Part shown: piece after piece, positions 40,462-48,245 of the stretch
How positions within the stretch are numbered: the stretch's first letter is position 1
Layout: each line of letters starts with the position of its first letter
Assembly (NCBI RefSeq): GCF_019774615.1
Contig: NZ_CP081496.1
Span: 124,001-188,000, forward strand
Direction of reading: 5' to 3'
Source of the DNA: Streptomyces sp. BHT-5-2
Lineage (GTDB): Bacteria > Actinomycetota > Actinomycetes > Streptomycetales > Streptomycetaceae
DNA length: 64,000 nucleotides
Program-made: the position numbers and the translations under genes
Notes under the pieces: generated by a model
Database searches by the model: none
What the model was told of the DNA's origin: nothing
The model's input: the letters and a program-made list of their open reading frames with translations, nothing else

Positions 40462-40676
40462 GCGGGCGGTTCTCCCGTCACGCTCCCGGGCGCCACGCCT
40501 GATTCCGGCCGCGGTCCGCGCGCTGGGCGCGGTCCCGCCGTCCGGGGCGCGTGCGCCGCACGGGAGCTGTCGTCTCGCTCGCCGGGCCCGTGGTCCGGAC
40601 CGGCGAAAGTCTTCTGGTCAGTGCGTCCGCCGGACCGGGGTGGCGCCCTGGTTGATCGGCGACGCGACGACGCGTC

Positions 40677-41546
40677 CTACGCAGTGCCGTCCCCGGAAGT
40701 GGCCGGGGAGACCCCGCCCTGCACCGTCGCGGTACTCAGCCCGGCGGCCGTGGATGGGGCGGCCGTGGCAGCGTCGCGGTCGGGCGCCAGCGGGTCGGTC
40801 ACCGTGCCGGTCTCCTCATCGAGCAGCCCCTGCGCCAGCCTGGTCACCGCTGCGGGGACCGGCGGCGCCAGGTCGGCCGTAACCCGGAGGCCGGACAGGA
40901 CGTCGTCGGGTCGAACGGCAGGTGTCAGATGCCGAACAACCAGCCGCAGTATCGCACAGGCATTGCCGTCGGGCCTATCGCCCTGAGCGGGGCCTTCGCT
41001 GCCGCCCTTTGCCGGGACGGCCTCCAGGCGCGCGACCGCGGCCCGGGCGTCGAAGGTCCGCAGGCCGTTCTTGGTGCGGCGTTCGACCGGCACCTCCTCG
41101 GCGGCGAGGAACGCCTCGACGGCGCGCCCGGCCTCCTCGGGGGCGACCCCGTCGAGCCGGATCTCCCACACCGACGCCTGGAGCCGGTCGGCGAGGCCGC
41201 TGGTGCGGGCCTCCACGGCGTCGGTCACGTCGAGACCGGCGGGCAGGGAGGCGTCGAGCAGCGCGCGGAGCGTCTCCGGATCCCGGTGCTCGGCGAGCTG
41301 GATCTCCAGGTACTCGGCCTCGCTGCCGGTCCCGGTGGGCGCCGCGTTGGCGTACGACACCTTGGGGTGCGGGGTGAAGCCCGCCGAATAGGCCATGGGG
41401 ACCTCGGCGCGGCGCAGGGCCCGTTCGAAGGCGCGCTGGAAGTCGCGGTGGCTGGTGAACCGGAGGCGGCCGCGCTTGGTGTAACGCAGTCGGATGCGCT
41501 GCACCGCCGGTGCGGGCGGCGGGCCTTCGGGCTGTCGCTTGCCCAG
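40677..41546 (-). CDS. TIGR03936 radical-SAM-associated protein (DUF2344)
   Basis: 289 residues if started at CTG 41546-41544, which has AAGGAG eight bases upstream; a GTG at 41504 would give 275 but lacks a Shine-Dalgarno. The family start QRIRLRYTKRGRLRFTSHRD is clear. The core fold ends near residue 220 and the rest is an Ala/Thr-rich tail. In most genomes it is next to, or fused with, the TIGR03960 radical SAM protein, here 13 kb away at 54643-56589. Its role, possibly in tRNA or rRNA modification, is unproven. Confidence 0.85.
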   Translation of the reverse strand: MGKRQPEGPPPAPAVQRIRLRYTKRGRLRFTSHRDFQRAFERALRRAEVPMAYSAGFTPHPKVSYANAAPTGTGSEAEYLEIQLAEHRDPETLRALLDASLPAGLDVTDAVEARTSGLADRLQASVWEIRLDGVAPEEAGRAVEAFLAAEEVPVERRTKNGLRTFDARAAVARLEAVPAKGGSEGPAQGDRPDGNACAILRLVVRHLTPAVRPDDVLSGLRVTADLAPPVPAAVTRLAQGLLDEETGTVTDPLAPDRDAATAAPSTAAGLSTATVQGGVSPATSGDGTA

Positions 41547-41773
41547 TGTTACTTCTCCTTGGTTTCAGGGCGCGGCTGGCGCCGCCCCGTCCGGACCGTC
41601 CCCGCGTGGGCGCGGACACATCGGGCCCGGACGTCTTTGCCTAGAGTACGTGCCGGCGTCCCGGCTGGTTCCCGGCGGGGCGCCGGGGCCGGGTGCCGCG
41701 ATCCCGCCCGCCCCGGGGAAATCCATTCGGACGGGTGGGCCGGCGACGGCCCGGCGCCGCGCCGTCGCGGAGG

Positions 41774-42304
41774 TCACGCGGAGATCCAGTACCGAAGCTT
41801 CTCCGCCCGGCGGTCCTCGAAAACCCCACCGCACTCCTCGATCACCCGGCGCGAGCCGGTGTTGGTCTCGTCGCAGGTCACCAGCACCGGGTCGATGCCC
41901 AGCCGGTGGGCGTGCGGCAGCACGGCGCGCAGCATCGCGGTGGCGTGGCCCCGGCGGCGGCCGGTGGGGCGCACCGCGTAGCCGATGTGGCCGCCGAACT
42001 CGCGCAGGGACGGGGTGAGCCGGTGCCGGACGGTGATCCGCCCCAGGTACTCCGTGCCGTCCACCCACCAGAACGTGGTCATCGGCACGGGGCCGTCGGG
42101 CCGCTCGTCCGTTCCGACCCCTTCGATCTCGCGGACGTAGGCGGCGAAGCCCTCGGCCGACCGCCAGCGGGTGTGCCAGGTCCGCAGTTCGCGACCGAGG
42201 CCGGAGTAAGGGGAACGGTGCACGCCCTCGGCGCGGAACTCCGTCATGGCGGCGAGGAACGAGTCGTGGACACGGACGGTCGGTGCGCTCAGCTGCGGTG
42301 CCAT
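41774..42304 (-). CDS. GNAT family N-acetyltransferase
   Basis: 176 residues from ATG 42304-42302 (a second ATG at 42313 is possible; neither has a strong Shine-Dalgarno). The acetyl-CoA-binding motif GYAVRPTGRRRGHATAML (Arg/Gln-x-x-Gly-x-Gly/Ala pattern) and the later CDETNTGSRRVIEECGG motif are typical of RimJ/RimL-like GNATs that acetylate N-termini or small molecules. First gene of the island. Substrate unknown. Confidence 0.85.
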   Translation of the reverse strand: MAPQLSAPTVRVHDSFLAAMTEFRAEGVHRSPYSGLGRELRTWHTRWRSAEGFAAYVREIEGVGTDERPDGPVPMTTFWWVDGTEYLGRITVRHRLTPSLREFGGHIGYAVRPTGRRRGHATAMLRAVLPHAHRLGIDPVLVTCDETNTGSRRVIEECGGVFEDRRAEKLRYWISA

Positions 42305-42690
42305 GGCGATCATTGTGCGGGCCGCCGTCCCGGCAGCGCCGCCCGAGGCACCCATTGCAACGGCTGAGGCTTGAGTCCGTTGCACCGGATGCAGAACACC
42401 GACATCCAGCCGAACCGCTTCACCCTCTTCACGTGCGAGCTATAGAGATCTCGCACAACGAACACGCGACCCCGACCAGGAATGCAACGTAGCGTTTCCG
42501 ATATCAGAAACTGCCGCGAGCAGGGAAGGCCACCGGTCGTCCGCGCCGGTTGCGAGCGTCCGCTCCCGGTTTGCGGGCCGGTGCGGCGGCGTCGATCCTG
42601 AAGGTGAGGCATGCCATCCGATCGTGTGGACCGAGCGCAAGGGCTACGGAGCTTGCGGCCGCCGGAGTCCGAGCGGGAAGCGGGTTCCAG
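42305..42690. promoter_or_regulatory. Divergent control region of GNAT and P450 operon
   Basis: 386 bp, richer in AT than its flanks. It contains two operator-like inverted repeats: TGCAACGG/CCGTTGCA (42356-42363/42377-42384) and GTTTC/GAAAC with an 8-base centre (42494-42498/42507-42511). They could bind dimeric regulators controlling the oxidase genes. Confidence 0.45.
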
Positions 42691-42918
42691 ATGAGGCTTG
42701 TCGTCGATCTCAACCGGTGCCAGGGATTCGCGCAGTGCGTGTTCCTCGCCCCGGACGTGTTCGCCCTCCACGGCAACGAGGCGCTGCTGTTCTCCCCTCG
42801 CTTCGACGAGACGCAGCGGGACCGCGTGGAGAAGGCTGCGGCGGCCTGCCCGGTGCAGGCCATCCTCGTCGACTACTCCGACGAGCCGACGAGGGGTGTG
42901 GAGCCCGATGTCGGCTGA
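42691..42918 (+). CDS. Ferredoxin, P450-type 3Fe-4S
   Basis: 75 residues. Three cluster-binding cysteines in the pattern Cys-x5-Cys (RCQGFAQC) ... Cys-Pro (AAACPVQAI), as in the small ferredoxins that feed actinobacterial P450s. It overlaps the following reductase gene by 11 bp and is the first gene of a ferredoxin-reductase-P450 unit. Confidence 0.9.
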   Translation: MRLVVDLNRCQGFAQCVFLAPDVFALHGNEALLFSPRFDETQRDRVEKAAAACPVQAILVDYSDEPTRGVEPDVG

Positions 42919-44302
42919 CACAGACGTCGAGGTCCTGCGGCGGCAGGGCCGGATCGTCGTCGTCGGCGCCTCGCTGGCCGGCCTGCGCGCCGCGGAGACC
43001 CTGCGCGAGCAGGGGTTCACCGGCTCCCTGACGATGATCGGCGACGAGCCGTACGAACCCTACGACCGTCCGCCGCTGTCCAAGCAGGCGCTCCTCGGGC
43101 GGACCCGGCCCGAGGACACCGCGCTGCCGCGCCGACGTGACATCGACGCCGCATGGCGTCTGGGTGTCGCCGCCGAGGGCCTGGACCGGGACGCCAGACA
43201 GGTGCGCCTGGCGAACGGCGACACCGTCCCCTACGACCGCCTGCTGATCACCACCGGGACCAGGGCGCGGCCCTGGTTCCACCCGGAACAGGCCGCGCTG
43301 GACGGGGTGTTCGTACTGCGCACCCGCGACGACTCGGCACGTCTGCAGCGGAAGCTGACCGGGGGCGCGTCCCGGGTGCTGGTGATCGGCGCCGGTTTCA
43401 CGGGATCCGAAGTCGCCTCCGTATGCCGGGAGTTGGGCCTGGCTGTCACGGTCGCCGAGCGCGCCCCGGCGCCGCTGGTCGGCGCGCTCGGCGGGGTGAT
43501 CGGCACGGTCGCGGACCGGCTGCAGCGCCGGAAGGGAGTCGATCTGCGCTGCGGGGTCAGCGTCACCGCCCTGGAGGGCGACTACGGGGGACGGCTCAGG
43601 CGCGCCCATCTCTCCGACGGTTCGGCGATCGACGTGGAGGTGGCGGTCGTCTCGCTCGGTGCCGTCCGGAACACGGAGTGGCTCGCCGGCTCGGGGCTGG
43701 CCGCGGGCCCCCGGGGGGTCGCGTGCGACGCCGGGTGCCGGGTGTTCGACGTCAACGGCATCGTCACCGACGACATCTACGCGGCCGGTGACGTCGCCCG
43801 CACCCCGCACCCGCTGTTCGACTACCAGTTCCTGTCGCTGGAGCACTGGGGCAACGCGGTCGAACAGGCCGAGATCGCCGCCCACAACATGATCTGTGCA
43901 GGTCCCAGGCGCCGTCCGCATCTGTGGCTGCCGATGTTCTGGTCCTCACAGTTCGGCGTCAACATCAAGTCCGTGGGCGTGCCGCCGCTGGGCGACCAGC
44001 TGGTCGTCGCCCAGGGGACGCTCGCCGAGGACCGGTTCGTCGCGGTGTACGGCTTCCGCGGCCGGGTGATCGCCGCGGCGTCCTTCGACGGAGCCAAGTG
44101 GCTGGGGTTCTACCAGGAGCAGATCGCGGCCGGCGCGCCGTTCCCGCCGGAGTACCGCACGGTCGACCGCCGGACCGAGACGCTGCAGCCGGTCGACCCG
44201 GACTTCCCCGATCCCCATCTGCCCACGCACGGGCCCACCGTCACGCTGACGGGGCACTCGCCGAGCGAGCGGCGTGTCGAGTTCGTTCCGGCGCGGGCCT
44301 GA
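42908..44302 (+). CDS. FAD-dependent ferredoxin reductase
   Basis: 464 residues from ATG 42908. FAD-binding GASLAGLRAAE (~20-30), then PYDRPPLSKQ, the NAD(P)H-binding fold VLVIGAGFTGSE (~157-168), the second FAD motif DDIYAAGDVA, and a reductase C-terminal domain. It matches the rubredoxin/putidaredoxin reductase family. It would pass electrons from NAD(P)H to the overlapping ferredoxin and on to the P450 encoded 39 bp downstream. Confidence 0.92.
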   Translation: MSADTDVEVLRRQGRIVVVGASLAGLRAAETLREQGFTGSLTMIGDEPYEPYDRPPLSKQALLGRTRPEDTALPRRRDIDAAWRLGVAAEGLDRDARQVRLANGDTVPYDRLLITTGTRARPWFHPEQAALDGVFVLRTRDDSARLQRKLTGGASRVLVIGAGFTGSEVASVCRELGLAVTVAERAPAPLVGALGGVIGTVADRLQRRKGVDLRCGVSVTALEGDYGGRLRRAHLSDGSAIDVEVAVVSLGAVRNTEWLAGSGLAAGPRGVACDAGCRVFDVNGIVTDDIYAAGDVARTPHPLFDYQFLSLEHWGNAVEQAEIAAHNMICAGPRRRPHLWLPMFWSSQFGVNIKSVGVPPLGDQLVVAQGTLAEDRFVAVYGFRGRVIAAASFDGAKWLGFYQEQIAAGAPFPPEYRTVDRRTETLQPVDPDFPDPHLPTHGPTVTLTGHSPSERRVEFVPARA

Positions 44303-44341
44303 TCACCGGCCCTGTGCCGCCCGGAGCCCTCAGGAGACACC

Positions 44342-45550
44342 ATGACGCTCGGGACCATCTCCGCGAAGATCACCGACTACGCCAACCGGGCCGATCCGTA
44401 CCCGCTCTACGCGGAGCTGCGCCGGACACCGGTCAGGCGGGAGGACGACGGCACCTACCTGGTCAGCACGTACTACGAGGTGCGGAACCTGGCCAACGAC
44501 CCGCGGCTGAGCAACGACACCGGCAACCGTGGGCTCGGCTACGCCCACGTCGGGCAGCCGCCGGAGGAGACCGGCCTGCCGCCCAGCTTCACTTTCACCG
44601 ACCCGCCCGTGCACGACCGGCTGCGCGACACCGTCAACCGGCCGTTCGGGCCCCCGCACAGCCCCGGGTTCCTCGACTCGCTGCGCGGCGACCTGGCCAA
44701 GGTCGTCACCGAGCTGCTGGACGCCTTCGAGGGCAAGGACCAGGTCGACATCGTCGAGGACTTCTCCTACCCCCTCCCCGTCACCGCCATCTGCAAGGTC
44801 CTGGGCGTGCCGCGCGAGGACGAAGCGCGCTTCCACGGGTGGGCCGATGCCCTGGCGTCGGCGCTCGATCCCCACTCCGGCGGCGACGACGGCCAGGAGA
44901 AGGGGCAGCGGGCGCGCCAGGAGCTGGGCGCCTACCTGGCCGAACTGATCGAGACCAAACGCCGCCACCCCGGCCCCGGGATGCTCAGCGCGCTCGCCCC
45001 CGACATGACTGCGGCGGACCTGGAGGCCACCGCGGTGCTGCTCCTGGTCGCCGGCCACGAGACCACCGTCAACGCGATCACCAACACGACCCTGACGCTG
45101 CTGCGGCACCCCGACATCCTGCGGCGGTTCCAGAACGAGCCGGGCCTGGCCGTGCCGCTCGTCGAGGAGGTGCTGCGGTACGAGCCGCCGGTGCAGTTCG
45201 TCCCGTGGACCACCGCCCTGGCCGACATCGACATCGCCGGCACCACGATCCCCCAGGGCTCGCCGGTCTGGCTCATGCTGGCCGCGGCCAACCGCGACCC
45301 CAAGCGCTTCAAGGACCCCGACCGGTTCGATCCCGACCGCGAGGACAACGAGCACCTGGGTTTCTACACCGGCATCCACTACTGCTTCGGCGCCCCGCTC
45401 GCCCGGATGGAACTCCATGTGGCGGTGGAGGAACTGTTCCGCCGGGTCAGGTTCTCCGGGCTGCTGGAGGACCCGCCGCCGTACCGTGCCAACGCGGTGC
45501 TGCGCGGCCCCCGCCACCTCCCGGTGGCGATCGAGGGCCTCAGGGCCTGA
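44342..45550 (+). CDS. Cytochrome P450
   Basis: 402 residues, a full-length soluble bacterial P450. AGGAG is five bases before ATG. The I-helix oxygen-binding motif LLLVAGHETTVN, K-helix EEVLRYEPP (Glu-x-x-Arg) and heme loop YTGIHYCFGAPLARME with the Cys ligand are all intact. With its own ferredoxin and reductase it forms a self-contained oxygenase system. The substrate is not evident; the terpene synthase 5 kb away in the same island is one candidate source. Confidence 0.95.
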   Translation: MTLGTISAKITDYANRADPYPLYAELRRTPVRREDDGTYLVSTYYEVRNLANDPRLSNDTGNRGLGYAHVGQPPEETGLPPSFTFTDPPVHDRLRDTVNRPFGPPHSPGFLDSLRGDLAKVVTELLDAFEGKDQVDIVEDFSYPLPVTAICKVLGVPREDEARFHGWADALASALDPHSGGDDGQEKGQRARQELGAYLAELIETKRRHPGPGMLSALAPDMTAADLEATAVLLLVAGHETTVNAITNTTLTLLRHPDILRRFQNEPGLAVPLVEEVLRYEPPVQFVPWTTALADIDIAGTTIPQGSPVWLMLAAANRDPKRFKDPDRFDPDREDNEHLGFYTGIHYCFGAPLARMELHVAVEELFRRVRFSGLLEDPPPYRANAVLRGPRHLPVAIEGLRA

Positions 45551-45773
45551 ACGCCGGGCAGGCCCGGAACGCCGCGGCAGGTCCTGGACGGCCGCCCCGA
45601 CGGCCCTTCCGGTGGGGCCACGACGAGAGCACGGCGGCAGGTATCCGACTCACGCGATCGGCCCACCCCCTTTCGGGGCGAAACCGCCCAAACGGGTACC
45701 GTCGTATCAATGCGTAGCTCCTGGTGCGCCTGCCTTCGGGCGCCGCCAACTCCCGTCTAGGAGGCACAAGCTC

Positions 45774-45941
45774 ATGACGCATCTCCGTCGAATAGCCACC
45801 CTCGCAGCGGTAAGCGCAATCCTCACCTTCGGACTCGTCGCGCCCGCCCAGGCGCGCCCCCTCGGGGACGACGACGACTTCCTCCACCTGCACATCCACG
45901 GACACTGTCCCCCCGTCATCGGCTGCCTCATCTCCCTCTAG
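45774..45941 (+). CDS. 55-residue secreted His/Cys-rich peptide
   Basis: ATG 45774 with AGGAGG nine bases upstream. A clean signal peptide (RRIATLAAVSAILTFGLVAPAQA) leaves a mature peptide of about 28 residues containing four Asp in a row, four His (FLHLHIHGHC) and two Cys six apart (CPPVIGC). It could bind metal or form a small disulfide loop. It lies 223 bp after the P450. No family is recognised; a modified-peptide precursor or a surface peptide are other options. Confidence 0.7.
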   Translation: MTHLRRIATLAAVSAILTFGLVAPAQARPLGDDDDFLHLHIHGHCPPVIGCLISL

Positions 45942-46164
45942 CGGCGGCAGGGCGATTCCCCGAGGCCACCCGACAGGCCCGAACGCCCGATCCGAACGCC
46001 CGGCCCGGACAGCCGACCCGGACAGCCGGCCCGGACACCCCGCCCAACCGGGCCGCAGCGCCGTCGAGTTCACCGACGCACCACGAGACGAACCCACAAG
46101 TCCAGCGCGATCCGCCGGCGTTCGGGCCCGAGCCAGCCCGCCCTCCCCCGCACCGCGTTCCCCT

Positions 46165-46572
46165 TCATCGCCCACAGCGACAGCATTCACCGTCATTCCA
46201 TGGCAACGATCCCGGACGGCACCGTCGCATCACCCGCGAGACCACTGCAACAAATTCCCTGACCACAGCCGCACATCCGCTCCGGCGCCGGGCCCGGCTC
46301 CCGCGCACGGCCGCACGCACCGCCGGTGTCCGGCGGGCGAGTTGGGCCGCTACCAGGTGGGCATGGGGCACATCCAGGCCGCCCTGCGTGAAGCCACCGC
46401 CGTGCACCCAGACCAGACCGACCGTGGCGGGGGTGCTCCGGGGAACGTAGACCCGGACGGCGACGCCGTTGGCCGTGGTGTGCTCGATCTCCACGTCGGC
46501 CAGGTCGTAGGGCCGGCCATCGGATCGGCCATCGGGTCGGGTGGTGACGATCGCCTGATGGAGCGGCGGCAC
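46165..46572 (-). pseudogene. N-terminal fragment of alpha/beta hydrolase (esterase)
   Basis: The first ~80 residues match the start of carboxylesterases/lipases (VEIEHTTANGVAVRVYVP, VWVHGGGFTQGGLDVPHAHL, with the HGGG oxyanion motif). After AAQLARRTPAVR the frame continues into Arg-rich non-homologous sequence and the catalytic Ser, Asp and His are missing. It lies directly downstream of the broken aldolase gene. Confidence 0.7.
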
Positions 46573-46585
46573 GGGGAACCGCCCC

Positions 46586-47413
46586 TCAACGGGTCTCGGC
46601 GTGGCCGACCCGGCGGGTCCAGTAGCGCCAGCCCGCCCACATCTGGCTGTCCGGCCAGCACTCCGCCGCCTTGCGCACGCTCTCCTCGGGACCGGTCCAG
46701 CACCGGATCTCGCCGGCGGCCTGCGCGGTGAGTTGGATGCGGCAGGCCCGTTCCAGGAACAGGGCGGTCAGCACGGCGTGCGCGAGGTCCCGGCCGACCG
46801 CGGCCAGGCCGTGCTGGGGCATCAGGCAGGCACGCGCCGGGCCGAGCGCTTCGGCCAACGCCCGCCCCAGCGCAGGGGTGCTGACGAGACCGGCGGTGGC
46901 GGTGTAGCGCGGCAGACCGTGCTCGGCGAAGAGGACCGCGTCGTGGCTGACCGGCAGCAGCGGCCGGTTCAGCGCGGCGAAGGCGTTGACGGCCGGGGCG
47001 TGCGTATGGACCGTGACGTTCACGTCCGGACGGGCCCGCATCAGCTCGGTGTGGATCGGATACTCCTTGTGCACCCCGTCCGGACCGGCGAGGGAACGGC
47101 CGTCCCAGCCGACCAGCACGACCCGGTCCGGCCCGACCTCCTCCAGTCCCCAGCCGGGGGCCTTCATCCACACCCCCCGCCCCTCGGGGTCGCGCACCGC
47201 CAGATGCCCCCACACCATGTCGCCCTACCCGGCCGCTGCCAGCACCCGGCTGCCCAGCGCCACCGCGGCAGTCTCCGCCGCGGCCGTCTCCACCACGACC
47301 TCCCCCTTCTGACCGTGTGCCACAGGTACCCCTTTCGGCTTCGCGTGCCCGTTCATGACGCCGTTCCGGTTCCCGTTCCCGTCGAGCGATCCGCCCGCGG
47401 GCGCCATCAACAT
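46586..47413 (-). pseudogene. Class II aldolase/adducin family gene with in-frame amber codon
   Basis: Two open segments, 47413-47225 and 47218-46586, are in the same frame and separated only by TAG (47227-47225) and two sense codons. Joined, they read LGSRVLAAAG-stop-GDMVWGHLAV, where the family has Gln (CAG), so a single C-to-T change explains the stop. Downstream features are intact: His ligands VHTHAPAV, Glu in AEHG, PQHGLA. Without suppression only the metal-binding part could be made by re-initiation at ATG 47218. The family includes sugar-phosphate aldolases and decarboxylases. Confidence 0.8.
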
Positions 47414-47497
47414 ACTGAAGTTACCTCTTAATTAGAATCCCTCATTAAGAAGGTGGTTCATAAAGAACGGGGTTCAGTCAGGTGCTAGCCTCGGTGC
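47414..47497. promoter_or_regulatory. Divergent promoter and probable MarR operator
   Basis: The AT-rich gap between the aldolase gene and marR. An imperfect inverted repeat ACCTCTTAAT ... ATTAAGAAGGT (47423-47432/47444-47454) resembles a MarR-type operator. A TAGCCT -10 (47486-47491) ends six bases before the marR ATG, which suggests a leaderless transcript. Confidence 0.6.
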
Positions 47498-47914
47498 ATG
47501 GAGACCGACGAGGCGTCCGGGGGCCTGGGCGAACTGTTCCTGAGCGTGGCCAAACGCGTGCGGGCCCAGCAGGCGGAACGCTTCGCGCCCTTCGGCATCA
47601 CCCCCGCACAGGCCCGCGTGCTCGGCCTCCTGGCACGCAGCGGGACGCCGCCGCGGATGACGGAACTGGCGGAGCGACTGGGCGTGGTGCCGCGCGCGGT
47701 GACCCCCCTCATCGACGCGCTGGAGGAGGCCGGGCTGGTGCGCCGCCTGTCCGACCCGGGCAACCGGCGCTCCACACTGGTCGAACTGACCGACCAGGGC
47801 TCCGCCATGCGCCGGTCGCTCCATGCCGAGCGCGTACGCGTCGTCGAGGACGTCTTCGCCCCCCTCACGCCGCGACAGCGCGCAACCCTGCTGGACCTGC
47901 TCGGCAGGCTGTGA
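47498..47914 (+). CDS. MarR family transcriptional regulator
   Basis: 138 residues, normal MarR length. The winged helix is clear (MTELAERLGVVPRAVTPLIDALEEAGLV, then wing RRLSDPGNRRSTLVELT). It is divergent from the aldolase gene and faces a palindromic AT-rich operator, so it probably represses that gene and itself until a small ligand binds. Confidence 0.92.
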   Translation: METDEASGGLGELFLSVAKRVRAQQAERFAPFGITPAQARVLGLLARSGTPPRMTELAERLGVVPRAVTPLIDALEEAGLVRRLSDPGNRRSTLVELTDQGSAMRRSLHAERVRVVEDVFAPLTPRQRATLLDLLGRL

Positions 47915-48245
47915 GCACCCGACGTACCCGGCCCGGGCAGCAGGGCCAGGCAGGGCAGTGGCCGCCTGGGGACGGTGCAACCAGGCGTACCGTCGGCAGA
48001 TCCGGCTACGGGGGTCCTTTGCCCCTCCCCCACCGAAGAAGATGCCGTCGTTGATCCGTTCGCGCCTTCACCACCCGGCGGGACCCATGCCATAACAGTG
48101 CATGCACATACGACACTTCATCCTTTCAGTTGAAGGTCGCAGATTCCGTCTGCGGCTCGGGGGTGTGGCCTGTTGGGTGGGCGAATGGGTCGTGGCTGCC
48201 ACAGCCCGACTTCATGAACGCAGCTACGGGACAAGGGAGTTGTCG
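47915..48245. other. Intergenic region before glycine-rich protein gene
   Basis: 330 bp. It contains the promoter region of the glycine-rich protein gene and several TG-rich tracts; no gene or clean hairpin is seen. Confidence 0.35.

Noticed and set aside
36511..40986. Long open frame of ~1490 codons on the plus strand opposite RNase E/G
   Set aside because: Gly/Leu/Arg-rich low-complexity translation with no motifs; an antisense shadow of a GC-rich gene with strong third-position bias.
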